A stretch of DNA of 45,051 nucleotides from Dehalococcoidia bacterium (GTDB lineage: Bacteria > Chloroflexota > Dehalococcoidia > Lucifugimonadales > Lucifugimonadaceae): assembly GCA_030747175.1 (NCBI GenBank), contig JASLLE010000013.1, positions 1 to 45,051 of the forward strand. Direction: 5' to 3'. Position 1 is the stretch's first letter. Every line of letters starts with the position of its first letter. The notes beneath the pieces are model-generated. The model was not told the DNA's origin. It ran no database searches and saw only the letters and a list, made by a program, of their open reading frames with translations. Both the position numbers and the translations under genes were made by a program. Shown here piece by piece: positions 1-8,450 of this stretch.

Positions 1-3000
1 CCATACGCACCGAGCCGCTATCGGCATCCCAGAACCGCAGGAACAGATGCGCCGCCGTCGTCTTGCCCGCGCCAGACGGCCCCACCAGCGCCAGCGTCTT
101 GCCGGGCTGGACCTCGAACGAGACGTCATTCAGCGCCGGCCGGTCCATCGTCTCGTAATTGAACGTCACCCGGTCCATGGCCAGCGCGGGGGTCGCTGAC
201 TCGTCCCGGTCGTGAGGCTCTTGAAGGACGGATCCCGCCACAACTCCCGGCCCGTCCTCAACCTCCACCACCTCCGAATGCACGGCGAACACACGCCGTG
301 TTGCACCAAGAGTGTCGGCAAGCTGCCGTGCGGTGTGAGATATCTCCGAGATCGGCAGGAATGACGCCATTGCGAGCAGCGTCGCAAGTGGGAGCAGGCC
401 GGAATCCAACCGGCCTTCAGCCACGAGCCAGGCCCCGATCCCCACCATCGCCAGCCCGCCGATACCCATCGTGATCTCGAGATAAGCGCGTTGCAGGGTC
501 AATTCGCGAAAGAAGGGAAGACGAACACGGACCGCTGAGCGGGCGCGCTCGACGAACTCGGCGGCCCGTTTAGGCCCGCGCTGGAATGCAACGATTTCGT
601 TCATGCCCTGCAGCGTGTCCACGGCGTGCGCGTTCAACATCCCCAGCTCTTCACGGGAGCGCGAACCCAGCCGGTCAACCCTGCCGCGCGCCAGGAAGGG
701 GCTCGCGGCGGCGATCACGATGAAGGGGACGAGCGTCAGGGCGAGGACAGGGTGGAAGCTGAACAGGGTGACCAGGACGGCGGCAGGGACGACGACCGCC
801 ACGAACGCCGACGCAACGGTATGGGCGAAGAAATACTCGATCGTCTCGACGTCCTGCGTCGCCATGCCGACCAGGTCGCCGGTCCTCCTCCGCGCCAGGT
901 AGGCGGGCGCAAGCCGGTCAAGCTTCCGATAGAGGTCGATCCGCATCTCGGCGAGCAGCCGGAACGCCATGTCGTGCGCCACCCAGGACTCCAGCCATGT
1001 CAACAACGCCGCGAGGGGCGCCAGCACGCCAAGGAGCACTATCAACCAGCCGAAGTCATCGCCGTTCTTCACGGCGGCCACCGCCAGGGCGGACACCACG
1101 CCGATGCCGATGATGCTGGCGAAACGCGCGATTCCCAGGAGGAAGGTCAGCGTCAACTTGCCTTTCCAGGGAGTGACCAGCCGAAACAGTTCCCGGGATG
1201 TCTCTCGCCAGCCCATGCCCTCGGCGCGAAGAATCGCCTCGGTCGGCGCCATCTCGGCCGCCTGGCTCGCGAACGCTTCTCTTGATTCGGGGCCCGATCC
1301 CGCGGCTCCGCCGTATCCTGATGCCCTCGAAGCCTGTACTGAGCCTGTCGAATGTGGACCGGTACCGCCACCCACCACCTGGTCCCGCATCAGCTCCGCG
1401 TAAATGCCGCCAGCGGCCATCAAACCCGTGTGGGAGCCTTCTTCGGTAACCCGTCCCTCGTCCAGGACGACTATGCGATCGGCGCCGATAACGCTTGAAA
1501 GGCGGTGAGCGATTATCAGTGTCGTCCGACCCTCCATCAGCCAGTCGAGCGCTTCCTGAATCAGGTATTCGTTCTCGGCGTCCACCGCTGAGAGAGCTTC
1601 ATCAAGCACAAGAATCGGCGCGTCTCTCAACAGCGCGCGGGCTATCGCTATGCGCTGCCGTTGACCGCCTGAAAGCCTCACACCCCGTTCGCCTATCACC
1701 GTTCCATACCCGTTCGGCAGGGCAGAAACGAAGGTGTGGGCGTTGGCGGCGCGAACGGCCGCCTCGATCTGCTCCGGGGTAGCGTCCGGGTTGCCGAACT
1801 TCAAATTGTCGGACACCGTGCCGTGAAACAGGTAAGTGTCCTGGCTCACGATGGCCAGGTTGCCGCGAATCTGGTCAAACGACAGCTCACGCAGGTCCGC
1901 TCCGCCCATCATCACCCGCCCGCAATCCGGGTCGTACAGCCGCAGCAGGAGCTTCACAACCGAGGTCTTGCCCGCGCCGCTGGGACCCACCAGCCCGATC
2001 TTTTCGCCGGCCGCGACGTAGAAACTGAGTTCGTCGTGTGCCGGACTGCGGCCGCCGGGGTAGGCGAAGGTCACGCTCTCAAACGCCAGGGTCGGATCCA
2101 TGTCCGACAGATCGTGATTGAGGGAGTCGGGGTCCAGCACGGTCGGTCGTGCGTCCTGCAGGGCGAACACCCCGGCCGCCGCTGAGATGCCGAGCAAGCC
2201 CTGATGGAAGAGCTGTGTGAGCTCCCGCAACGGACGGAACACCTCGACGCCGAGCATCAGGATCACCAGCAGAACGCTCAGCTCAAGCCCGCCGGTGTCG
2301 ACCCGGTGCACTCCCCATCCAAGCGCGACCGCGGCGCCGATGGATATCGCTGCTATCGATATCCCGCCCGAAAACGAGTTCGTTGCGAGCACCCACATCG
2401 TGCTCTTGAAGACGGCTCTCGCGCGCTCCGCGAGCATCCGCCCACGAGCCCCGCTCTGGCCGAACGCCTTCAGCGTCGCCAGTCCCTGTATGGAATCCAG
2501 GAAGTCCGCGGCGAACTCGCCGTAAGCATCGCGCCGGCGAGTGCTGCTTGCGCCGTTCCACTTGTGGAACAGGGCCGGAAGAAACAGCGCAGCGATCGCC
2601 GAGACCAGGAATATCGCCGCCGTCGGCAGGTCCAGGAAGGCCATGAATACGAACACGCCGATCGGCGTCAGCAGCGCGACGAAGAACTGCGGAAGGTACT
2701 GGCCGAAGAAGGTCTCAAGCTGTTCGACCCCGTCGACGAGCGACAGCACGGTATCGCCGGTGCGCTGTTGATTGAAGTAAGACGGCCCGAGCTCCATCGC
2801 TTTTTCGTGAAGGTTCGCCCGGAGCGCAACCTGGACCTGCGCTGCCGTGTGGTGGGACACCATTTCCTTGTAGTACTGGAGCGCCCCGCGGAGCACTATC
2901 ACGCCGGCTACACCGGCGATCGGAACCGTCAGCGAACCGGCCCCTCGGCCCTCGAACACCTCGGCGAGCAGCCAGCCCAGGAGGGCCAGGCGAGCGACCC

Positions 3001-3094
3001 CGGCGGCGGCCGTCAGCAGTCCGACGAACACGGCCCATGCGATGCGAAGCCTCACGCCGCGCGTGAGGCCCCAGAGTCGGAAATCGAAGTACAT
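1..3094 (-). CDS. Fused double ABC exporter (CydDC-like), C-terminus cut by window edge
   Basis: One open frame on the minus strand runs from ATG at 3094 to the left edge without a stop (about 1031 codons visible). It encodes TMD1-NBD1-TMD2-NBD2, a whole ABC exporter in one chain. NBD1 shows Walker A GPSGAGKTS (near 1960-1990), signature LSGGQRQR and Walker B LVLDEALSAVD with H-loop IAHR. NBD2 shows Walker A GPSGAGKTT at about 58-84; its signature and Walker B lie beyond the edge. TMD1 has the pattern VDGVEQLETFFGQYLPQ, which resembles CydD; TMD2 resembles CydC-type partners. The two halves join through an Ala/Gly/Ser-rich linker of about 45 residues coded near 1255-1378. CydDC exports cysteine/glutathione, but multidrug or lipid export is equally possible. 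I checked that the frame is the same at the start, both Walker A motifs and the linker. Confidence 0.85.
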   Translation of the reverse strand, partial: MYFDFRLWGLTRGVRLRIAWAVFVGLLTAAAGVARLALLGWLLAEVFEGRGAGSLTVPIAGVAGVIVLRGALQYYKEMVSHHTAAQVQVALRANLHEKAMELGPSYFNQQRTGDTVLSLVDGVEQLETFFGQYLPQFFVALLTPIGVFVFMAFLDLPTAAIFLVSAIAALFLPALFHKWNGASSTRRRDAYGEFAADFLDSIQGLATLKAFGQSGARGRMLAERARAVFKSTMWVLATNSFSGGISIAAISIGAAVALGWGVHRVDTGGLELSVLLVILMLGVEVFRPLRELTQLFHQGLLGISAAAGVFALQDARPTVLDPDSLNHDLSDMDPTLAFESVTFAYPGGRSPAHDELSFYVAAGEKIGLVGPSGAGKTSVVKLLLRLYDPDCGRVMMGGADLRELSFDQIRGNLAIVSQDTYLFHGTVSDNLKFGNPDATPEQIEAAVRAANAHTFVSALPNGYGTVIGERGVRLSGGQRQRIAIARALLRDAPILVLDEALSAVDAENEYLIQEALDWLMEGRTTLIIAHRLSSVIGADRIVVLDEGRVTEEGSHTGLMAAGGIYAELMRDQVVGGGTGPHSTGSVQASRASGYGGAAGSGPESREAFASQAAEMAPTEAILRAEGMGWRETSRELFRLVTPWKGKLTLTFLLGIARFASIIGIGVVSALAVAAVKNGDDFGWLIVLLGVLAPLAALLTWLESWVAHDMAFRLLAEMRIDLYRKLDRLAPAYLARRRTGDLVGMATQDVETIEYFFAHTVASAFVAVVVPAAVLVTLFSFHPVLALTLVPFIVIAAASPFLARGRVDRLGSRSREELGMLNAHAVDTLQGMNEIVAFQRGPKRAAEFVERARSAVRVRLPFFRELTLQRAYLEITMGIGGLAMVGIGAWLVAEGRLDSGLLPLATLLAMASFLPISEISHTARQLADTLGATRRVFAVHSEVVEVEDGPGVVAGSVLQEPHDRDESATPALAMDRVTFNYETMDRPALNDVSFEVQPGKTLALVGPSGAGKTTAAHLFLRFWDADSGSVRM
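1328..1353. repeat. Dispersed REP-like repeat inside the ABC linker
   Basis: The core gagcctgtcgaa resembles the intergenic element cctgaggctctcgaagg found at 8216, 13078, 18338 and inverted at 18515. Here it lies in frame inside the linker between the two halves of the fused exporter and codes for part of STGSVQASRAS. The match to the other copies is partial, so membership in the same family is inference. Confidence 0.4.
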
Positions 3095-3290
3095 GCGTGG
3101 TTTTAAGTGATCCGAATTTTCCCGAGTGGATCGGGCGTTAATGGCCCTTCAGCTTTGAGCCTCGGAGATTGTAGACGCACCCGTTGTCCGGGTGAACGAC
3201 ATGGAATGTCATTCTGACCCTTCCGGGGAAGGAGAAGATCCTCCCGGCGTGCACTCCGCCCGCCCTTGTTTCGTGAGCGGCATTCCTCTT
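3095..3290. other. Intergenic spacer with small palindrome
   Basis: No gene is visible between the ABC exporter start and the MFS stop. The stretch holds the palindrome CCTTCC-GG-GGAAGG at 3219-3232, preceded by gtcattctgac. A similar cccttccgggga string occurs at about 43394, so this is probably another small dispersed element. It could also act as a weak terminator for the MFS gene, but there is no T-run. Confidence 0.45.
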
Positions 3291-4655
3291 CTAGGCCCGA
3301 ACAGGCTGCTTTCGCGTCGCCAGCCCGTACCCGGTAACGCCCGTAATAAGTAGAGCGGACGCAACAAGGAACCCGGCCTGGAAGCCGTAGGCGTCCGCGA
3401 TGAGCAGCCCGGCGATAGGGCCCAGCGCTGATCCCATGTCCAGCCACGTTGCGTAACGCGCCATCGAGCCCGCCCGGGCCTCGTCGGGAACGGCATCTCC
3501 CGCCGAAGCGTCGAGCGCCACGGCCAGCAGTGATCCCGTGACCAGGAGCAAGGGCAGGGCGGCGACGATCACCACGACCTGCGTGGCAAGTCCCACGACG
3601 ATCAACGCCGCCAGGGTCAGCGCTGAACCGGTAAGCACCGTCCGCCGCCGGCCCCAGGTGTCCGATAGATGGCCCATCGGAACGGAGAGCGCCAGATCGC
3701 CGAACCACCGGATCCCGACGAGCAGCCCGGCGAGCGTGACGATGCCTATCGAGACGCCGAACACGGTCGCCTTCTCGCCGTAAAGGTCGGCCAGGAAAGG
3801 CGAGATAGTGGCGATGACGAGGCCATTGGCCGCAAAAGCCGTGGCGAAGCGGAGGTAGTTGATGGCGAGCAAGCGTCTGCGTATCTCTCTCACACCATCC
3901 GGGAGTGGCGATACGAGAACCGCCCAGGCGCGCTCGCTCATCCCGGAACGCGTATCCGCTTCGGGGCGTGACATGGCCGGCTCGGCGGCATTCTTTCGGA
4001 CACTGAAACTCGGCGCGGTAAGGGCGATGAGGACGCCGATCACGCCGAAGGCGGCCAGCACGGTGAACGCCACGTCTCTCCCCGCGGCGTCGGCTATGGC
4101 AGCGCCGGCCGTGACTGCGATGAAGCTGCCCGTACGCTGGCCCGCGTTGAAAAACCCGAGCAGCCGACCCCGGCTGCCGGGGTCACCGATCTCATATGCG
4201 GCCAGGTAAGCGCCAAGCCGCAGGTGGGAGTAGCTGATGCCCCAGAGCGCACGCGCTACCAGCAGAAGGGCTGCGCCACGGCTGAACGCGTAGGTGAGCG
4301 TCGTCAGCCCGCCAAGAAGGACCGCCATGACGAACGGGGTCTTGAAGCCGAATCGATTGAACGAGGCCGCGGCGAGTGAGTTCCCGACCAGGCGGATCAG
4401 TCGATTGATGCTGAGCGCCAGCCCGATCCACACGGCGGCTGATACGCCGAACGAGCTCTCCAGGCCGAAATCCGAGATGCTCGCCGGGAGGACGATGTAG
4501 ATGAGCGAGTCGCCCATGATGACGGCCGTCGTCGGCAGGACGACGGCCGTCATCTGACGTGGAATGTAGGCGCCCGGTCGCGGTCGTCCGGGGCCGTCCC
4601 CCGCGCGCCTTCGAGACGCCCCGGCGCCCCCTTCAGAACCGTGCCGGGTGTTCAT
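3291..4655 (-). CDS. Major facilitator superfamily transporter
   Basis: A 454-residue membrane protein with about twelve hydrophobic segments, the usual size for an MFS drug or sugar antiporter. The second half carries the MFS signature in the loop between helices, GHLSDTWGRRRTV; the first half has a degenerate equivalent around SINRLIRLVGNSL. The first 34 residues are Arg/Gly-rich, and the second Met (4553, MTAVVLPTTAVIMGDS) may be the true start, because helix 1 begins there; neither start has a convincing Shine-Dalgarno. The substrate cannot be read from sequence. It lies 54 bp downstream of the NYN gene on the same strand. Confidence 0.8.
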   Translation of the reverse strand: MNTRHGSEGGAGASRRRAGDGPGRPRPGAYIPRQMTAVVLPTTAVIMGDSLIYIVLPASISDFGLESSFGVSAAVWIGLALSINRLIRLVGNSLAAASFNRFGFKTPFVMAVLLGGLTTLTYAFSRGAALLLVARALWGISYSHLRLGAYLAAYEIGDPGSRGRLLGFFNAGQRTGSFIAVTAGAAIADAAGRDVAFTVLAAFGVIGVLIALTAPSFSVRKNAAEPAMSRPEADTRSGMSERAWAVLVSPLPDGVREIRRRLLAINYLRFATAFAANGLVIATISPFLADLYGEKATVFGVSIGIVTLAGLLVGIRWFGDLALSVPMGHLSDTWGRRRTVLTGSALTLAALIVVGLATQVVVIVAALPLLLVTGSLLAVALDASAGDAVPDEARAGSMARYATWLDMGSALGPIAGLLIADAYGFQAGFLVASALLITGVTGYGLATRKQPVRA

Positions 4656-4709
4656 CCGAATCTGACGGACCCCGTCTCGGCGTTCCCGGGTACGGAGAGC
4701 ACGGACCGC

Positions 4710-5855
4710 TCAGTTGGCCGGACCGTCGCCATCGCTGCTTGAACGCGTGCGCCTGCGGAGTGCCGGCGGCCTGGGCGGCGTCGGCGTGCTGTCGTCTCCA
4801 TTGCCGTTGCCGGCGGTGGATCGTGCGCCCACACGCCTGCGCGCCGGAGTGCGGCGCACCGGCCTGCGTGACTCGGTGTCCTCGTCGGACGCGCCGGCGC
4901 CGTTGGACGCGACCCGGGAAGGTTCTGGTGCGCGGTCCGGCGTGGATTCCGGCGCTGAATCGGTCACCGGGGCCGAGTTTGTTTCCGGCGCGGAGTCGGC
5001 CGTTTCTGCGGCGGTGCGGCGGGTGGGGGTACGCCGGCGCGTGGTCGTCCGGGAGCCGGCGGTTCGAGAAGTTGACCGGGAGGTAGACGTCCTGCGCCGG
5101 GTCGTCCTGCGACCGTTCCCGCTCTCGGCGGTGGCCGGTTCTTCGGTGGCCTCCGGCTCCGGGGTCACGGTCCGGCCGGAACTTGAGGAGCCACGAGTGG
5201 TGCGGGTGCGCCGGGTAGGCGTGCTGCTTGTCGTAGACGCTCTCCGCCGCCGGTCTGACCACAGTCCCGTGAAGTAAGTCTTGTTCAGCTTGATCACGGC
5301 GTCCGCGACGTTGGAGGCTTCACCGGAAAGGTTGTTGTCGAACGCGGCCACCTCGACGTGCTTTCCCTGGTTCTTGGCCGTCTGGATCGCCGGGAAGAAA
5401 TCGCCGTCACCGCTCACAACGATCGCCGTGTCGTAGAGATCCATGAACGCGAAAGCGACGAGGTCCGTCGCCATGAACACGTCGACACCCTTTTCCACCA
5501 TAGTCTCGCCGTGGCGTTTGGATACGCCCATGCGTACTTCAAGGTAGGGCGTGTCGTACATGGTCTGCAGGAACTTCCCCTGCTCCGTCGCGACGTTAGG
5601 GTCGCGCTCCGAGTCCTGTCGGATGTTGTAGTAGTAGGTCCGGACCAGGTCGCGGTCGCCGGAGATTTTCTCGGCAAACTTGCCGAAGTTGAGGTCGTGT
5701 CGTCCGCAGACTTCGCCGAGGACGTGATAGAGATTGCTTCCGTCGATAAACACCATGATTCGTTCCTGGCGTTTTGCGTCGGAAGACGTAGCCGATGACG
5801 GCATTAATGCCTCCGGGACGGGTCCCACGTACGGTCCGGAATTCCGGAGGTGCAT
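4710..5855 (-). CDS. NYN/LabA-like (DUF88) nuclease-fold protein with long basic tail
   Basis: Residues about 34-195 form a NYN (PIN-like) domain: FIDGSNLY at the start of strand 1, EKGVDVFMATDLV in the middle and VSGDGDFFPAI near the end supply the conserved acidic residues expected for a Mg-dependent RNA nuclease site. The remaining about 180 residues are low-complexity, rich in Arg, Thr, Ser and Pro, with RRT-type clusters and a degenerate SAPE/SAPV repeat around residues 285-315. Bacterial LabA-type proteins often have a disordered extension; this one would be strongly basic in parts and could bind RNA or a membrane (inference). The real start may be Met18 or Met34, since the domain begins at residue 34. 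Its RNA target is unknown. Confidence 0.8.
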   Translation of the reverse strand: MHLRNSGPYVGPVPEALMPSSATSSDAKRQERIMVFIDGSNLYHVLGEVCGRHDLNFGKFAEKISGDRDLVRTYYYNIRQDSERDPNVATEQGKFLQTMYDTPYLEVRMGVSKRHGETMVEKGVDVFMATDLVAFAFMDLYDTAIVVSGDGDFFPAIQTAKNQGKHVEVAAFDNNLSGEASNVADAVIKLNKTYFTGLWSDRRRRASTTSSTPTRRTRTTRGSSSSGRTVTPEPEATEEPATAESGNGRRTTRRRTSTSRSTSRTAGSRTTTRRRTPTRRTAAETADSAPETNSAPVTDSAPESTPDRAPEPSRVASNGAGASDEDTESRRPVRRTPARRRVGARSTAGNGNGDDSTPTPPRPPALRRRTRSSSDGDGPAN

Positions 5856-6381
5856 GGCGGGCGTATGCCCGGCCGGGCCGGTCGCAGCGAAATAAGAGGC
5901 GCTTGCGCGCGGGGAAGATCGACGGGGACCCGTTTATAGAAAAAATGAAAATCAGATCCGGCCCTGCACCAATGGTACTCCCAACGGACACCCGAGCGGA
6001 GTGCCGATTGTCGGCGGAAACTGCGTGTTTTCACGGTAGGGCGGCGCGAAAGGGTCCAATTCGTACGAGGAAGAGTCGGACGGAGGCGCAAAGTACCCCC
6101 GCGTCCGGTCGCCCAACCGACGCGAAGCGACTGTGTTCGGGATATCACAAGCGGTTGGTGCGATCTGGCTGTGGTACGTAATCACCGTAACGAATCTCGT
6201 AATTGAATTGACCAATCGTTGCGAGGTTTGTAGCCTATCGCTCGTTCGGCGGTCGAATGACTTCCGTGATGTTTCCCAAACTGGGAGATGGTACGAGGCG
6301 GGTTACTAAATGTAAGCCGGTCCGTTGAAACGGGAGCGTAGACGTTTTCGCCGTTCGGTTGACTACTTAGGAGGGGCGACT
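5856..6381. other. Long divergent intergenic region, AT-richer than neighbours
   Basis: About 525 bp separate the minus-strand NYN gene from the plus-strand small membrane protein. No open frame here looks coding. The stretch is visibly less GC-rich than its flanks (for example 5931-5952 and 6180-6215). It holds a candidate promoter at 6208-6236 and a small inverted repeat CCGTT-GA-AACGG at 6322-6333, between the promoter and the gene. Confidence 0.5.
6208..6236 (+). promoter_or_regulatory. Candidate sigma70-like promoter for the small membrane protein
   Basis: TTGACC at 6208-6213 and TAGCCT at 6231-6236 are separated by exactly 17 bp. The -35 box matches five of six consensus bases; the -10 box is weak. 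A transcript would start near 6243 and have a 5' leader of about 140 nt that contains the CCGTTgaAACGG inverted repeat. Confidence 0.35.
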
Positions 6382-6750
6382 ATGACCTGGGCAGAACGAG
6401 TCGGCGATCTAGCGACTCAACTTGCGTTGGTCCTGATCAACTTTGGTCGGATCTTCACATTGATCCTTAGAGTGGCCACTGACAAGATCGACGGTTTCGT
6501 TACCGGCCTCGCAGAGCGTGGCGAGGGTGGCATCACCCCGACCGGCTCTCTTGGCCGCGTGTGGATTAGCCTGCCGGCAGCTGTGGCATGGGGCGTTGCG
6601 GCGATAATCCTCCGTACCGCGTCCATCGTGACGGTGTTTGCTCGTCAGCTAGCGGTAACGCTGGACGAGTTTTTGCGCGCGCTGGCCGAGGAACAGGGGC
6701 CAGGCGCCGTCGGGTCGATCCCCGGCGGATCCGCCGACAACGACGACTAG
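6382..6750 (+). CDS. Small hypothetical membrane protein
   Basis: The ATG at 6382 follows a strong Shine-Dalgarno, AGGAGGGG at 6369-6376, so I prefer it over the upstream in-frame start at 6325. The 122-residue product has two hydrophobic stretches: LATQLALVLINFGRIFTLIL near residues 9-30 and the segment AAVAWGVAAIILRTASIVTVF near residues 65-85. The C-terminus is acidic and Gly/Ser-rich. I do not recognise a family. It stands alone, flanked by a long upstream region and a perfect hairpin downstream, which suggests a monocistronic unit. Confidence 0.65.
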   Translation: MTWAERVGDLATQLALVLINFGRIFTLILRVATDKIDGFVTGLAERGEGGITPTGSLGRVWISLPAAVAWGVAAIILRTASIVTVFARQLAVTLDEFLRALAEEQGPGAVGSIPGGSADNDD

Positions 6751-6800
6751 CCTCCAAGCGCGGTCGGTTTGACCACGTACGGGCATAGTCCGTCAAGCTC

Positions 6801-6831
6801 GCCGGGGCCGGCCGAAAACGCCGGCCCCGGC
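6801..6831. terminator. Perfect 12-bp GC-rich hairpin between convergent frames
   Basis: GCCGGGGCCGGC (6801-6812), loop CGAAAAC, then the exact reverse complement (6820-6831). It sits 50 bp after the small membrane protein stop. There is no T-run on either strand, so it is not a classical intrinsic terminator, but its position fits a transcription barrier that could serve both directions. Confidence 0.55.
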
Positions 6832-6837
6832 GGCAAG

Positions 6838-7380
6838 TTACGCACAGATCTGCCCGCGCATGGCCTGCAGTTTGGCCTTATCCGGGATCACGCGTCCCGT
6901 GAAGCAGACGCGGCCGTACAGGTCGCGATTAAGCTGGCCCTGGTAAGCAGCGGCCTGTGGCGTAATATCGCCTCGGCCCTTAACGCGTTGTCGGCCGGAC
7001 TCGGCGTCGATTTCTCCTATCGGCCCGATAGTTCGATCCCCGCGCCCGCGTTCCAAATTCTCATGGGCGTGGGCGCGTTGCGTGAAGGACTTGCCGCGGG
7101 CGCGCGCGGTCTCTCGCGCATTACCGGCCGGCACGAGCGAGCGGCGTTCCGCATTGATGGATACCTTCAGGACCGCCGCCACCCTAACTACGACGATGCA
7201 GGCGATGCCGGGAAAGAACGGACTACCGGGTAGTCCGGGCGCCGAAGGGCCGACAACTTCGATCGGTCGGCGATCTGGCGGCGGAATTTTCCATTCCCGG
7301 ATCGTTACCGTCCTTGAACGGGCGCCTTGACGATGTGACCCGCCCGGATCATGATGGCGACCGCCGCAATAAACGTACAT
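6838..7380 (-). CDS. Doubtful hypothetical protein (antisense frames both open)
   Basis: A 180-residue frame on the minus strand ends 7 bp from the 6801-6831 hairpin, which would fit a convergent gene. It contains a hydrophobic stretch GSPFFPGIACIVVVRVAAVL near residues 54-73 and a basic C-terminal region ending RVIPDKAKLQAMRGQICA. No Shine-Dalgarno precedes the ATG at 7380. The plus strand is also open over 6769-7233 in exactly the same codon register, and base composition by codon position does not decide between them. I do not recognise either product. This may be non-coding. Confidence 0.25.
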   Translation of the reverse strand: MYVYCGGRHHDPGGSHRQGARSRTVTIREWKIPPPDRRPIEVVGPSAPGLPGSPFFPGIACIVVVRVAAVLKVSINAERRSLVPAGNARETARARGKSFTQRAHAHENLERGRGDRTIGPIGEIDAESGRQRVKGRGDITPQAAAYQGQLNRDLYGRVCFTGRVIPDKAKLQAMRGQICA

Positions 7381-7438
7381 GTCATCGAAAACGTACGGCG
7401 TCTTCGTCGGCGCGAATCAAAGGCAGAGGAGTATTACG

Positions 7439-8146
7439 TTGGCCGTTCAGACCGTCGCAACTTATGACCCGCCATGCAGGATGCCTAACGGGCTCCAGTG
7501 GTTCGAAGATGAGCTATACGTCATGGATCAGCAGACGGACCAGGTATACGTGATGAACACCGAGGGCTACGTCACGCGGGTTTTCGACACCCCGACGGAA
7601 AACGGCTCCGGCATCACCGTCGGCGGCGGTTTTCTCTGGACTGCTTCGAACGGGGTCACGAATTTCCGGGAATACCGCCCGAGTGACACCCACATCGGCT
7701 GGATCTACCAGCTCGATCTTCAGACCGGCGCATTCGTCAATCGCTGGCGCACGCCGGACGGCGGCGGTATTCACGGGCTTGAGTGGGACGACGGCAAGCT
7801 CTGGGTGACGGCGTTCCAGCCCAAAGCCATCCATATCTGTGATCCATCCGATGACATGAAGATCCTCGAGACGTTCGAGGTGCCGACCGAGCGCCTGCAC
7901 GGACTGGCCCGTGACGGGGACGGCATCTGGTGCGCGCATACCACCGACCAGGTGATCATCAAGTACGACGTGGAGTCCGGGGCAGAGCAGGATCGAATTG
8001 TTTTTGGCGATGACTCCCCGGCGCCGCACGGGCTTTCGATCAGGGACGGCGAGCTCTGGTATTCAGATGCCATGATGATCAGCGGCGTCGGCCACAACGA
8101 CCCGGTAAGGGAAGGCCCGGAGATCGGTCGCATCACGGTCAGCTAA
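7439..8146 (+). CDS. Six-bladed-type beta-propeller protein (glutamine cyclotransferase/SMP-30-like)
   Basis: I choose the TTG at 7439 as start because GAGGAG sits 7-14 bp upstream (about 7425-7431); an upstream in-frame ATG at 7379 has no such site. The product (about 235 residues) is built of repeated short motifs of the type NGLQWFEDELYVMDQQTD, HGLEWDDGKLWVTAF, HGLARDGDGIWCAHT and HGLSIRDGELWYSDA, the pattern of propeller blades in glutaminyl cyclotransferase and SMP-30/gluconolactonase-like proteins. No signal peptide is visible, so it is probably cytoplasmic. Substrate unknown. Confidence 0.7.
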   Translation: MAVQTVATYDPPCRMPNGLQWFEDELYVMDQQTDQVYVMNTEGYVTRVFDTPTENGSGITVGGGFLWTASNGVTNFREYRPSDTHIGWIYQLDLQTGAFVNRWRTPDGGGIHGLEWDDGKLWVTAFQPKAIHICDPSDDMKILETFEVPTERLHGLARDGDGIWCAHTTDQVIIKYDVESGAEQDRIVFGDDSPAPHGLSIRDGELWYSDAMMISGVGHNDPVREGPEIGRITVS

Positions 8147-8210
8147 GCAGGGCGGGCTTGCCTGCACCTTATCCTGGCGGGGCCATCACCGTAGGTGTAC
8201 TTCGCACAAA

Positions 8211-8262
8211 CCCACCCTGAGGCTCTCGAAGGGTTCGTTGAGCAGCAACGCGTCCCCTCTCC
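8211..8262. repeat. 52-bp dispersed repeat, copy 1
   Basis: This block matches 18333-18384 at 50 of 52 positions by direct comparison (differences at the 25th and 36th bases). It begins with cccaccctgaggctctcgaa and ends with cccctctcc, followed by a short hairpin in both places. Shorter copies of the first half occur at 13078-13096 and inverted at 18515-18532. Confidence 0.85.
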
Positions 8263-8406
8263 CGGTGGGAGTGGGTTAGGGTGAGGGAGGTCAAAGATCC
8301 TGACCGGAACGGGTCTGGCTAGCCGGGAATCCGGTTGGTGAAGGTTCCTCGTCATTCCGGGCCCGGAAGAATCGGGATGACGGAATAATCGTCAGTCCGT
8401 CAGCGT

Positions 8407-8429
8407 GGGGGCGCATGGCAATACGCCCC
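8407..8429. repeat. Palindromic element overlapping an apparent start codon
   Basis: GGGGCG (8407-8412) and CGCCCC (8424-8429) are exact inverted arms, and the interior resembles the perfect palindrome at 18300-18315. The first possible ATG of the amidohydrolase (8415) falls inside it, which argues that translation really begins further downstream. Confidence 0.6.
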
Positions 8430-8450
8430 AGGTCTTCAGGGACACGGGCC

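Larger units (their letters stand above)
8147..8450. other. Intergenic region packed with short repeats
   Basis: No gene is visible. The stretch holds the 52-bp repeat at 8211-8262, a partial ctccc-ggt-gggag hairpin after it, an imperfect cgtcattccgg...cgggatgacg inverted repeat at about 8350-8384 and a palindromic element at 8407-8429. This is typical of REP-like dispersed elements rather than of regulation of a single gene. Confidence 0.55.

Noticed and set aside
2204-3106. Plus-strand 300-codon open frame
   Set aside because: It lies antisense to the fused ABC exporter, whose transmembrane and ATPase motifs are clear; the plus frame has no family features.
5795-6181. Plus-strand open frame of 128 codons in the NYN upstream region
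   Set aside because: No ribosome site, Arg-rich biased composition and overlap with the NYN 5' end; treated as non-coding.
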